Below, one piece after another: positions 6,561 to 12,876 of a stretch of 12,876 nucleotides of DNA (its first letter is position 1; the number at the start of each line of letters is the position of its first letter). This DNA is from JBEATZ01 sp041178545. GTDB taxonomy: Bacteria; Planctomycetota; UBA1135; UBA2386. The stretch covers positions 1 through 12,876 of the forward strand of contig JBEGVB010000039.1 in the NCBI GenBank assembly GCA_041178545.1, written 5' to 3'. The notes beneath the pieces are model-generated. The model was not told the origin of the DNA. It saw only the letters and a list, made by a program, of their open reading frames with translations, and ran no database searches. A program made the translations under genes and the position numbers.

Positions 6561-8843
6561 GGTCTGCAGCGACGGGCGGTACACGTCGCAGGTCCACATG
6601 CCGCGGCCCAGCGTGGCGGCCACGATCCTGCGGGAGCCGGCAACGAAGGCGATCTCCTCGACCGGGGCGTTTGCAGGCCCGTCGTTGGTGGCCGACCAGT
6701 GGGCACCACCGTTGTCGCTGGCGAACACGCCCACCTCGGTGCCCACGTACACGACATTGCTGTCGTCCGGGTGCACGATCACGCAGTTGACCGGTGCATC
6801 CGGCAGCCTCCTGCCCGGGGCGCCGCTCGCGTCGGTCCAGCTCGCACCGCCATTGCGCGTCACGCGTACGTTGCCGCTGCTGAAGCCGCCGAACGATGCC
6901 CACACCACGTTGGGGTCGCGCGGGTCGACGGCAAGCCGGGTGACGTAGCGGTTGGGCAGCGGGTCGAGTGCGACGTTGTCGTCCACGGCGACCCAAGTTG
7001 GTGCGGTGGCGGTGCCGTTGGTGGTGCGGTAGACGCGGCCGTCGTTGTGGGCCACCCACACCAGGGACGAGTTGCCTGGCGTCACCGCCACGGCGCTGAT
7101 CTTGCTGCCCACGGACGGCTTGACCGCACTCCACGCGACCGTGGCTGCACGCGCGTTCTCGGTGCGCCAGAGTCGCGTTGCACCCACGTACAGGCGCGCC
7201 TGCTGGTTGGGGTCCAGCACGAGCGGCGTGATGAAGTTGGCGGTCGCGGCCGTGGTCTCGGTGATGCCCGTGTAGCAGAAGCTCGCCGAGGCGCCGCCGT
7301 TGGTGGAGCGGAACACCTGCGACCACACGTACTCGCCGTAGACGTAGCTGGGGTTGGTGGAATCGATCTGCACGAGGCCGCCGTCGCCACCGAAGGTCAT
7401 GTTCGACTGCGTGCCTGCACCGAGCAGGCGCTGGGTGCCGTTGTCCTGCAGCCCGCCCACGAGCAGGCCCGCGGATGCGTTGCCTGCGGCGCCGTAGAAC
7501 TGCGTCGACCGCATGCCCACGTCGAGGTCGGTCCAGCCGGTGCCCTGGCCGGCAGCAAGGATGTCGGGGGCCACGTGCAGCCCGCCGTCCGTGGTCACGT
7601 ACACCCTGCGGTTGGTGGTGCCGTTGTAGCCGGGGTCCGCCACGACGTTGTGCACGTCGAGGTGGGGGTCTGCCGTCATGATGTAGCCGTTCGTGATGCG
7701 CGTGAAGGTCGCGCCACCGTCCGTGCTGCGCCACACGTGCAGGCCCGCAGCCACCATCACGTTCTCGTTGGTGGGGTCGACCCAGAACCCGTTGAAGTAC
7801 CAGGACGTTCCCGTGGCGGTGGCGCCGGTGCGCAGCGTCCAGTTCCTGCCGGCATCGGCACTGCGCCACACCTTGCCGCCGTTCAGGCCAGTCGACCCGT
7901 AGACCACGTTGGGGCTGCTGCGCGCCCAGCAGAACTCCACGCGTGCGTCGTAGGAGTTCATGCCGACGAGGCCCGAGAGCGCGTTGGTCCAGGTGGCGCC
8001 GCCGTCCGCGGACCACACGACCTCGTGCAGTGCGAGGGAACTGTCGACCACCTGCGCCACGCACTGGGCGCCGTTCGCAGGGTCGAAGGAGACCTGGTTG
8101 CAGGAGAACGCGCTGCGCACCACCGTCCACGTCTGGCCGCCGTCCGTCGAGCGCAGGACGCCGCCCGGCCGCACCGCGGCGAGCAGCACGCTGGAGTTGC
8201 CGGGCTGCACCGCGATCGACTGCACGTACTGCCACGTGGCCGTTCCCGGCAGCTGGGTCCACGTCGTGCCGCCGTCGGCGGTGCGGAACAACCCGGCCCC
8301 ACGGATGGCACTGCGGTTCACGCCGCGGGCGACGTTGTCGTTGAAGAACCCCTCGCCGGTGCCCACGTACATGACGTCCGGGTTGGCGGGGTCCATCGTC
8401 ATGGAGGCGATCGAGAGGTTGGTCCACCAGTCGGTCTGGGTGGACCAGGTGAGCCCGCGGTCGGTGCTCTTCCACAGGCCGCCGCTCACGCCGCCGGACC
8501 ACAGCACGTTGGGGTTGCGGGGGTCGACGACGAGCGTGCGGCTGCGCCCGGCCACGTTGAATGGGCCGCGCTCGACCCATGCCGTGGGCGCGATGCCGCC
8601 GTCGTCGAGGGTCGCCGTGGTGGCGACGAGCGCTTGCCTTGCCTGCAGTGCCGCCTGCCACGCGCCCTCGGGGATCGACCCGTTCTCGTCCAGCATGCGC
8701 TCGGTGCGCCACTGCAGCGCTGCATTGGGGAACTCGGGTCCTTCCTCGCCCTCCGCTTCCGTGACCGAGCACGAGGCGAGCGCCAGCATCAGGACGGACC
8801 AGCGGTTGGACAGGATGGGAGCAGCCATGCGGCGGCGAAGCAT
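6156..8843 (-). CDS. Surface lipoprotein with BNR/Asp-box (sortilin/VPS10-like) beta-propeller and planctomycete C-terminal domain
   Basis: An 895-aa exported protein. The start at 8843 gives MLRRR, then a hydrophobic stretch ending LASC with Cys25 as likely lipidation site. An in-frame ATG at 8828 is a possible shorter start, but 8843 gives the better charged n-region and has GGAAGG just upstream. After a linker, ERGPFNVAGRSRTLVVDP (91-108) and GGVSGGLWKSTDRGLTW open a propeller of the kind found in secreted BNR/sialidase-like proteins. Asp boxes (S-x-D-x-G-x-x-W) are clear near residues 126, 188, 232, 278, 328, 373 and 709, with weaker ones near 513 and 662. The tail, about 762-895, is a separate beta-rich domain. 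No catalytic residues are evident, so a binding or structural role at the cell surface is likelier than sialidase activity. It follows the alkyltransferase gene by 25 bp. Confidence 0.92.
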   Translation of the reverse strand: MLRRRMAAPILSNRWSVLMLALASCSVTEAEGEEGPEFPNAALQWRTERMLDENGSIPEGAWQAALQARQALVATTATLDDGGIAPTAWVERGPFNVAGRSRTLVVDPRNPNVLWSGGVSGGLWKSTDRGLTWSTQTDWWTNLSIASMTMDPANPDVMYVGTGEGFFNDNVARGVNRSAIRGAGLFRTADGGTTWTQLPGTATWQYVQSIAVQPGNSSVLLAAVRPGGVLRSTDGGQTWTVVRSAFSCNQVSFDPANGAQCVAQVVDSSLALHEVVWSADGGATWTNALSGLVGMNSYDARVEFCWARSSPNVVYGSTGLNGGKVWRSADAGRNWTLRTGATATGTSWYFNGFWVDPTNENVMVAAGLHVWRSTDGGATFTRITNGYIMTADPHLDVHNVVADPGYNGTTNRRVYVTTDGGLHVAPDILAAGQGTGWTDLDVGMRSTQFYGAAGNASAGLLVGGLQDNGTQRLLGAGTQSNMTFGGDGGLVQIDSTNPSYVYGEYVWSQVFRSTNGGASASFCYTGITETTAATANFITPLVLDPNQQARLYVGATRLWRTENARAATVAWSAVKPSVGSKISAVAVTPGNSSLVWVAHNDGRVYRTTNGTATAPTWVAVDDNVALDPLPNRYVTRLAVDPRDPNVVWASFGGFSSGNVRVTRNGGASWTDASGAPGRRLPDAPVNCVIVHPDDSNVVYVGTEVGVFASDNGGAHWSATNDGPANAPVEEIAFVAGSRRIVAATLGRGMWTCDVYRPSLQTFGTACAGHATPPLVDVDPLAPARAGRTMQWTGGSLPAGSVAFLALGLSSTAWSGGALPADLGFAGMPGCSLLVSPDAMLLAQTDASGTARVPLQLPAGAGIVGSVIHGQWLAQAPGLNLAGLAVSAGLRVTVGQ
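6696..8468 (-). repeat. Region of tandem BNR/Asp-box repeats within the surface lipoprotein
   Basis: Seven clear and two degenerate Asp boxes are spread over residues 126-716, for example STDGGQTW (232-239), SADGGATW (278-285) and STDGGATF (373-380). Many are preceded by DP-x-N-P-x-V-x-x turns, as in sortilin-like ten-bladed propellers. The spacing is irregular. The DNA copies are diverged, so this is a protein repeat and not a recent DNA duplication. Confidence 0.8.
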
Positions 8844-8868
8844 AGCCTTCCGGCGGTGTCGTCCGTGC

Positions 8869-9363
8869 TCAGTCGCGAACGGCCGCACCCTCGTGCGCGA
8901 GCAGCCAGCGCTTGTTGGCCAGTCCGCCGCTGTACCCCCCGAGCGTGCCGTCGGCCGCGACCACCCGGTGGCATGGAACCACGATGGGCAGCGGGTTGGC
9001 GCCGTTGGCCCCGCCCACGGCGCGCATGGCCCTGGGACTGCCCACGGCGCGGGCAACCTGCGCGTAGCTGAGGGTGGTTCCCCAAGGGATCGCCTGCAGC
9101 GCGCGCCAGGTGGCCAGCTGGAACGCGGTCCCGTGCATGGCGAGCTCGAGGTCGAAGCTGCGCCGCCTGCCTGCGAAGTACTCGCCCAACTGCTCCAGCA
9201 CCGGCGCGCAGGGCCCAGCTGCACGCGGCTGCATCATGGGGCGAGACGCGCGCACGCCCAGTTCGATGCGCACCAGCCGACCGGCTGCATCCACCTCCAC
9301 GGCAAGCGGGCCCAGCGGGCTGGCTGCAACGGCGCGCGACGATGTTCCTCCCGGACGGTTCAC
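8869..9363 (-). CDS. ogt: Methylated-DNA--[protein]-cysteine S-methyltransferase (O6-alkylguanine-DNA alkyltransferase)
   Basis: Suicidal DNA-repair protein that transfers the O6-alkyl group of guanine to its own cysteine, in the cytoplasm. The 164-aa length suits the Ogt class. The signature VVPCHRVV contains the acceptor C131, with the supporting histidine and arginine intact. Upstream, RAMRAVGGANGANPLP (111-126) is the usual Arg-finger and Asn-hinge region, and FQLATWRALQAIPWGTTLSYAQVARAVGSPRA is the DNA-binding helix-turn-helix. The N-terminal ribonuclease-like domain is short, as in Ogt proteins. The start is GTG at 9363, overlapping the stop of the upstream lipoprotein gene as GTGA, with a GGTGA 7 nt upstream. 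An intact PCHR motif argues against an inactive alkyltransferase-like protein. Confidence 0.95.
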   Translation of the reverse strand: MNRPGGTSSRAVAASPLGPLAVEVDAAGRLVRIELGVRASRPMMQPRAAGPCAPVLEQLGEYFAGRRRSFDLELAMHGTAFQLATWRALQAIPWGTTLSYAQVARAVGSPRAMRAVGGANGANPLPIVVPCHRVVAADGTLGGYSGGLANKRWLLAHEGAAVRD

Positions 9364-10541
9364 TCGATCGTCACCGTGACCCGCACCACCGGCGCAGCCA
9401 GCTTGTCCGGGGGTGGCACGCCATCCTGCAGGTGGAAGTAGGGCTGTGCGACCACCGGCCCGATGGTGGTGAGTCCCTGCTCGGCCACTGCCTGCTGCAA
9501 CAGCTCGGTGCCGCGCAGCACCTTCTGCTCGTAGTCACCCGCGTCGGGGAACACCAGCAGCACCTCGGTGCGCGGCAGGTTGCGCACGTCCCAGCCCACG
9601 GGGGCGTCGAAGGCCTTGCCGTCCGGTCGCTGCCGGAAGGGCACCGACATCTTCTTCTGGTCGCCTTCGGTGAAGAATCCCGGGAAGCCAGCGATCTGCT
9701 GCTCCGCGGCGACGAGCAGGTCGTGGTGCTCGCGGTAAGCCTGGGCGCGCAGTTCCCACGTGCCGGGGTCGTCCACCACGACCCAGCGCATGGCGCGGTT
9801 CTCGTCGCGCACCGGGAGCCTGGGTCGCGGCTCCGGACGGTTGCCGGCGATGCGCACGGCAGGCTGCTCGTTGGCGGTGGTCGCCGCACCTGCGGGCGGC
9901 TCGAAGAACCCGGGCGCCCAGTCGACGTCGGAGAGCTGGAACCGCAGTGCCCACTCGGGTCCGTTGCCGACGCGCAGCCTGCGCGGGATCCAGGTGGTGG
10001 TGGTGCGCAGCCAGTCGGTCACGTGCACCTCGCCACCGCGCAGCCGGAAGGCCTCGGGGCGTAGGTCGTCGGCGCGCAGCAGAACGAGGGCCTCGCCGTC
10101 GGTCAGCTTCAGGTGGAACGAACGCGCGTCCACGCGCCTCGTCTCCACCGTGCGCTGCAGCGGTCCCAGCGCAGCGGCATCGAGCACCGTGCGCAGCTCG
10201 ACCAGCGCCTTCTCGACACCCTGGTCCGGCGGCAGCCTGCGGTCGCCTGCGAAGGACTGGAACGTGTCGCCGACCAGCAGGTGCACGGTGTTCCCCTGTT
10301 GCGCCCGCAACCGTGCGGGCAACTGCGCGTGCACCTGCCACTCCTTGCCGGCAGGGTCGGTGGCGACTGCGCTCACCCGGTCCATCGAGCCCACCAGGGT
10401 GCCGTGGCAGTGTTCGAGCACAACCTTGGGCAGCGTTGCCGGGTCCAGCACCGACGGGTCGAAGCCCGTGCGCGAGCACGCTGCCATTGCCAGCAGCGCA
10501 CCGGACAGGATCAGTTGCCGCGATCGAAGATCTTGCGCCAC
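9360..10541 (-). CDS. Lipoprotein with SOUL/GyrI-like C-terminal domain, otherwise uncharacterised
   Basis: A 393-aa predicted lipoprotein. The GTG start at 10541 gives a charged n-region, a hydrophobic stretch (LILSGALLAMAA) and Cys22 as lipidation site. It has GAGG at 10549-10552, 7 nt upstream, and overlaps the HEAT gene by 31 bp. Residues about 36-215 are beta-rich and contain WIPRRLRVGNGPEWALRF, reminiscent of LolA-like lipoprotein folds but not firmly assignable. Residues about 250-393 look like the fold shared by SOUL heme-binding and GyrI-like effector-binding proteins: MRWVVVDDPGTWELRAQAY, then GDQKKMSVPF, LLVFPDAGDYEQ and a final VVRVTVTIE strand. A ligand-binding periplasmic role is inferred. 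The domain call rests on pattern similarity only. It is coupled to the alkyltransferase gene through a GTGA overlap. Confidence 0.8.
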   Translation of the reverse strand: MAQDLRSRQLILSGALLAMAACSRTGFDPSVLDPATLPKVVLEHCHGTLVGSMDRVSAVATDPAGKEWQVHAQLPARLRAQQGNTVHLLVGDTFQSFAGDRRLPPDQGVEKALVELRTVLDAAALGPLQRTVETRRVDARSFHLKLTDGEALVLLRADDLRPEAFRLRGGEVHVTDWLRTTTTWIPRRLRVGNGPEWALRFQLSDVDWAPGFFEPPAGAATTANEQPAVRIAGNRPEPRPRLPVRDENRAMRWVVVDDPGTWELRAQAYREHHDLLVAAEQQIAGFPGFFTEGDQKKMSVPFRQRPDGKAFDAPVGWDVRNLPRTEVLLVFPDAGDYEQKVLRGTELLQQAVAEQGLTTIGPVVAQPYFHLQDGVPPPDKLAAPVVRVTVTIE

Positions 10542-11446
10542 TCGTCGACCTCGTACCCGCGGTCGGCACCGCCGGAAAGCGCCTGCAGCGCCTTGCGGGC
10601 AGCCAGGCGCACGTTGGGGTTGGTCTCGGCCGGCGTGAGCATGTCGATGAGCCTCGGCACCTCGCCCTGGGCATTCATCCGGCCCAGCGCCACGGCGCTC
10701 GCCTCGCGGATCTTGGGGGTCGGGTGGTCGAGGTGGCGTGCCACGTCGGGGGCATTGGCCGTGTCGCGGGTGAGGCCGAGCCCGCGGACCGCCTGCAGCA
10801 GCACGCTCGGCTCCACCTCGGTGCGCGGCTTGTTCGCGACCTGCTTCCAGAACGCGATGAGCTTCTCCTTCTCGAACGTCACCGGCTGCAGGCGGAAGAG
10901 GGTCCATGCCGCACTGGCGCGGCCCTCGATGCCGTGGGCCGGGTTGTCGACCACCTTCATGAGGACACCCAAGGGGGTAGCTGGGTCCATCAGCATCGCG
11001 AGGCCGAAGATCGCCCGGTCGGCGAGGAAGGGGTCGGAGCTCTGCGCGCCGCTCAGCAGCACGGGCATGATCTCCTTGCTCTCCGCGAACCCGAGTGCGG
11101 ACAACGCGATGCCCTGGTTGGCCACCACGCTGGAGTCGGCGGCGGTTGCGATCAGTTGTGCCTGGTTCTCCCGCACCAGCCTGGTGATCAGGCGCTCCAG
11201 CGAGTCGGCGCGCCGGTCTGCGTTGGGCGAGCCCTTCTGGTCCAGGGAAGAGGCATAGCCGGCAAGTGCCTTGTCCAGTTGCAGCAGCACGCGGGGGAAC
11301 TCGCGGTCGCGCTTGGCGTTCGCCTCGACCTGCTGGAACTCCTTCTCGACGGCTGCGTCGAACTCGCCCTGGGCCGGGTCGTTGGCATCGGGTGCGCCGG
11401 AGCATGCGGCCAGCAGGAGCAGGGTCGATACGGCGAGACGGTTCAT
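10511..11446 (-). CDS. HEAT-repeat lipoprotein
   Basis: A 311-aa exported protein. The signal peptide MNRLAVSTLLLLAAC gives a lipobox with Cys15. After a charged helical segment (about 28-85), the remainder is built of paired helices typical of HEAT-like repeats: NQGIALSALGF, DRAIFGLAMLMD, GRASAAWTLFRL, IREASAVALGRM and VRLAARKALQAL. The protein ends GYEVDEWRKIF, a common finish in bacterial HEAT-repeat lipoproteins. Such proteins act as protein-binding scaffolds; no enzymatic motif is visible. It is the first gene of the minus-strand block and diverges from the amino-acid dehydrogenase 70 bp away. No Shine-Dalgarno precedes the ATG. The downstream lipoprotein gene starts inside its last 31 bp, so the two are likely co-translated and may act together at the membrane. 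Confidence 0.88.
   Translation of the reverse strand: MNRLAVSTLLLLAACSGAPDANDPAQGEFDAAVEKEFQQVEANAKRDREFPRVLLQLDKALAGYASSLDQKGSPNADRRADSLERLITRLVRENQAQLIATAADSSVVANQGIALSALGFAESKEIMPVLLSGAQSSDPFLADRAIFGLAMLMDPATPLGVLMKVVDNPAHGIEGRASAAWTLFRLQPVTFEKEKLIAFWKQVANKPRTEVEPSVLLQAVRGLGLTRDTANAPDVARHLDHPTPKIREASAVALGRMNAQGEVPRLIDMLTPAETNPNVRLAARKALQALSGGADRGYEVDEWRKIFDRGN
10549..10552 (-). promoter_or_regulatory. Ribosome binding site deciding the GTG start of the SOUL/GyrI-like lipoprotein
   Basis: GAGG on the minus strand sits 7 nt before the GTG at 10541, inside the 3' end of the HEAT-repeat gene. The next in-frame ATG, at codon 19, would destroy the lipoprotein signal peptide. The site and the signal peptide together favour the GTG. 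Confidence 0.5.
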
Positions 11447-11516
11447 GGGGCGGCTTGGAGGGGTAGGGGCGGCGATTCTTCCCGGAAATCGTCCCCGCGG
11501 CCACAATCGACTGCAC
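11447..11516. promoter_or_regulatory. Divergent intergenic region between HEAT lipoprotein and amino-acid dehydrogenase
   Basis: 70 bp that must hold promoters for both directions. A perfect 9-bp palindrome, TTCCCGGAA, lies at 11479-11487. No -35/-10 pair or Shine-Dalgarno could be assigned with confidence. The palindrome is short enough to be chance. Confidence 0.4.
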
Positions 11517-12569
11517 ATGAGCTTGCTCCCAGACCTCCCCGGCGACGGTGACTTCGAGCAGGTGCAGGTGTTGGTGGACCGCGCCAGCGGGATGCAGGCC
11601 GTACTGGCGGTCCACGACACGCGGATGGGGCCGGCGTTCGGGGGCATCCGTCGGCGTGCCTACGGGTCGGTCGCCGATGCCACCCGCGACGTGCTGGCCC
11701 TCGCCTCGGCCATGACATGGAAGTGCGCCATGGCCGGCCTGCCGGCGGGAGGCGGCAAGCTCGTGCTGGTGGACCATCCTGGCCTGGACCGGGAGGCGGC
11801 CTACCGCCGGATCGGCGAGTTCGTCGAGTCGTTGGGCGGGCGCTTCTCCACTGGTCCCGACGTCGGCACCACGGACGCGGACCTCCGTGCCGTGTGCTCC
11901 CGCACGCGCCACTGCGCCGACCCGGACTCGGGCGGGCCCGGGGACCTCGGCCGGGCCACGGCACTCGGGGTGTTCCACGCGTTGCAAGCCACCGCTCGAC
12001 ATGCAGGCCTCGTGCTCGAAGGGGCCACCGTGCTGGTGCAGGGGCTCGGAACCGTGGGCGGCCCGCTCGCGCGCATGTGCCGTGAAGTCGGGGCGCGCCT
12101 GCTGCTGGCTGACGTCGACGGGCAGCGTGCCAAGTGTCTCGCGGCAGAACTGGGTGCCGGGCTCGTGGACCCCGACCGCGTCCTCGAGACACGGTGTGAC
12201 GTGCTGGCACCCTGTGCCCTCGGCGGCCTGCTTGACGAGGCGGCGGCGCGCAGCCTGTCCGCGCGCGCCGTCTGCGGCGCGGCCAACAACCTGCTCGCGT
12301 CGGACCGTGTGGGTCGCATCCTGCACGAGCGCGGCATCCCGGTGGCACCCGACTTCGTCGCCAACGCCGGCGCGCTGATCGTGGGCTGCCTGCACCAGTT
12401 GCACGGCACGAGGGTGGGGGACGACCGCATCGTCGCGATCGGGCAGGTGGTGGCCGGGTTGCTGGAAGAGTCCGCGCGGACGGGAGTGCCGCCCGGCGAG
12501 GTGGCATTGGCCCGTGCGCGGTCGCGGGTGGCGGCCGTGCCGCACCGGCTCTACCTTGGCGGTTCCTGA
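11517..12569 (+). CDS. Leu/Glu/Phe/Val-type amino-acid dehydrogenase (leucine dehydrogenase-like)
   Basis: NAD(P)-dependent oxidative deaminase converting a branched-chain or aromatic amino acid to its 2-oxo acid and ammonia, cytosolic, 350 aa. GPAFGGIRRRAYG (39-50) is the substrate-side glycine loop. AMTWKCAMAGLPAGGGKLVL contains the two conserved lysines, K69 for carboxylate binding and K81 for catalysis. GPDVGTTDADL includes D115, the expected catalytic aspartate. The Rossmann motif GLGTVG is at 176-181, and D199 or D201 at the second strand end suggests NAD preference. APCALGG, CGAANN and APDFVANAGALI complete the leucine-dehydrogenase signature. Length is slightly below typical leucine dehydrogenases (about 360). 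Specificity among Leu, Val and Phe is not resolved. Its stop overlaps the next start by 1 nt (TGATG). Confidence 0.93.
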   Translation: MSLLPDLPGDGDFEQVQVLVDRASGMQAVLAVHDTRMGPAFGGIRRRAYGSVADATRDVLALASAMTWKCAMAGLPAGGGKLVLVDHPGLDREAAYRRIGEFVESLGGRFSTGPDVGTTDADLRAVCSRTRHCADPDSGGPGDLGRATALGVFHALQATARHAGLVLEGATVLVQGLGTVGGPLARMCREVGARLLLADVDGQRAKCLAAELGAGLVDPDRVLETRCDVLAPCALGGLLDEAAARSLSARAVCGAANNLLASDRVGRILHERGIPVAPDFVANAGALIVGCLHQLHGTRVGDDRIVAIGQVVAGLLEESARTGVPPGEVALARARSRVAAVPHRLYLGGS

Positions 12570-12876
12570 TGGAACCAACCCACACCCATCGCATCCGGGT
12601 CCGCTACTGCGAGACCGACCGGATGGGCCTCGCCCACCACGGCAGCTACGTCGCATGGCTCGAGGAGGCCCGCACCGAGTGGATGCGCGTCTGCGGTCGC
12701 ACCTACCGGCAGATGGAGGACGACGGAGAACTGCTCGTCGTCGTGGACATGCAGCTCCGGTACCTCAAGCCAAGCACCTTCGACGACGTGTTGTGCATCG
12801 AGGTGCGGATCGTGGAGCGCAGCAAGGTGGCGATCACCTTCGGCTATGAGTTGACGCGGGAGGTCGGCGGCGAGCG
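12569..12876 (+). CDS. Acyl-CoA thioesterase, 4-hydroxybenzoyl-CoA thioesterase/YbgC-like (truncated by window edge)
   Basis: The first 102 residues of a hotdog-fold hydrolase that cleaves acyl-CoA to free acid and CoA. The signature VRYCETDRMGLAHHGSYVAWLEEARTEWM (residues 11-39) carries D17, at the position of the catalytic aspartate of the family, with the following helix ExAR. The later VVDMQLRYLKPSTFDDVL is the usual central strand and turn. The typical length is about 130-150 aa, so only the C-terminal strands are missing. The start ATG shares its A with the dehydrogenase TGA (TGATG), indicating coupling. No independent Shine-Dalgarno is visible. The substrate is unknown; the pairing hints at branched-chain acyl-CoA metabolism. 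Confidence 0.92.
   Translation, partial: MEPTHTHRIRVRYCETDRMGLAHHGSYVAWLEEARTEWMRVCGRTYRQMEDDGELLVVVDMQLRYLKPSTFDDVLCIEVRIVERSKVAITFGYELTREVGGE

Noticed and set aside
5763..9071. Open frame of about 1,100 codons on the plus strand, antisense to the BNR lipoprotein and part of the PLP enzyme gene
   Set aside because: The translation is His/Arg/Ala-rich low-complexity sequence with no domain. It mirrors G+C-biased third positions of the real minus-strand genes, which have clear motifs.
11479..11487. TTCCCGGAA palindrome as an operator for the divergent HEAT/dehydrogenase promoters
   Set aside because: Only 9 bp with no extension or second copy, and no regulator gene adjacent; kept only as a note in the intergenic entry.
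10542..12656. Long minus-strand open frame extending upstream from the SOUL/GyrI-like lipoprotein through the HEAT gene and antisense to the dehydrogenase
   Set aside because: The extension is Arg/Gly/Pro-rich and overlaps two well-supported genes. Signal peptide and Shine-Dalgarno place the real start at 10541.

Overview
The window is a G+C-rich, densely coded chromosomal segment, most likely from a planctomycete. The strongest taxonomic clue is the C-terminal ~130 residues of the large BNR-repeat lipoprotein (6156-8843), which look like a secreted-protein tail domain I associate with marine Planctomycetes (pattern GxxC, then LPADLGFxGxPGCxLLVSPD, then a final RLTVG-like strand). Shine-Dalgarno sequences are weak or absent at several starts, and many products carry lipobox signal peptides. 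No rRNA, tRNA, IS element, prophage or CRISPR array was seen. The longest stretch without a gene is 162 bp.

Region 1 (1-4526, minus strand) is a tripartite RND efflux operon with its own TetR-family regulator: tetR, then a NodT-type outer-membrane factor, an HlyD/MFP adaptor, and an RND permease that runs off the left edge. Each gene overlaps the next by exactly 4 nt, so the four are probably translationally coupled. The regulator resembles PsrA of Pseudomonas, a fatty-acid-responsive repressor.

Region 2 (4527-4889) is the divergent control region. It holds two GAAAC-N4-GTTTC palindromes 51 bp apart, centre to centre. This is the form of the PsrA operator, and the pair brackets a strong GC hairpin. 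A small DUF6435-like gene is read to the right.

Region 3 (4913-11446, minus strand) is a closely packed five-gene block: a HEAT-repeat lipoprotein, a second lipoprotein with a SOUL/GyrI-like C-terminal half, an O6-alkylguanine-DNA alkyltransferase, the BNR/Asp-box surface lipoprotein, and a CefD-like PLP enzyme. Gaps and overlaps are all under 35 bp, which fits one transcription unit although the functions are mixed.

Region 4 (11517-12876, plus strand) diverges from region 3 across 70 bp. It encodes a leucine/glutamate-type amino-acid dehydrogenase overlapping by 1 nt a hotdog-fold acyl-CoA thioesterase that is cut by the right edge. The pair suggests branched-chain amino-acid or acyl-CoA metabolism.

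The most interesting element is the self-contained regulator-operator-efflux circuit of regions 1-2.
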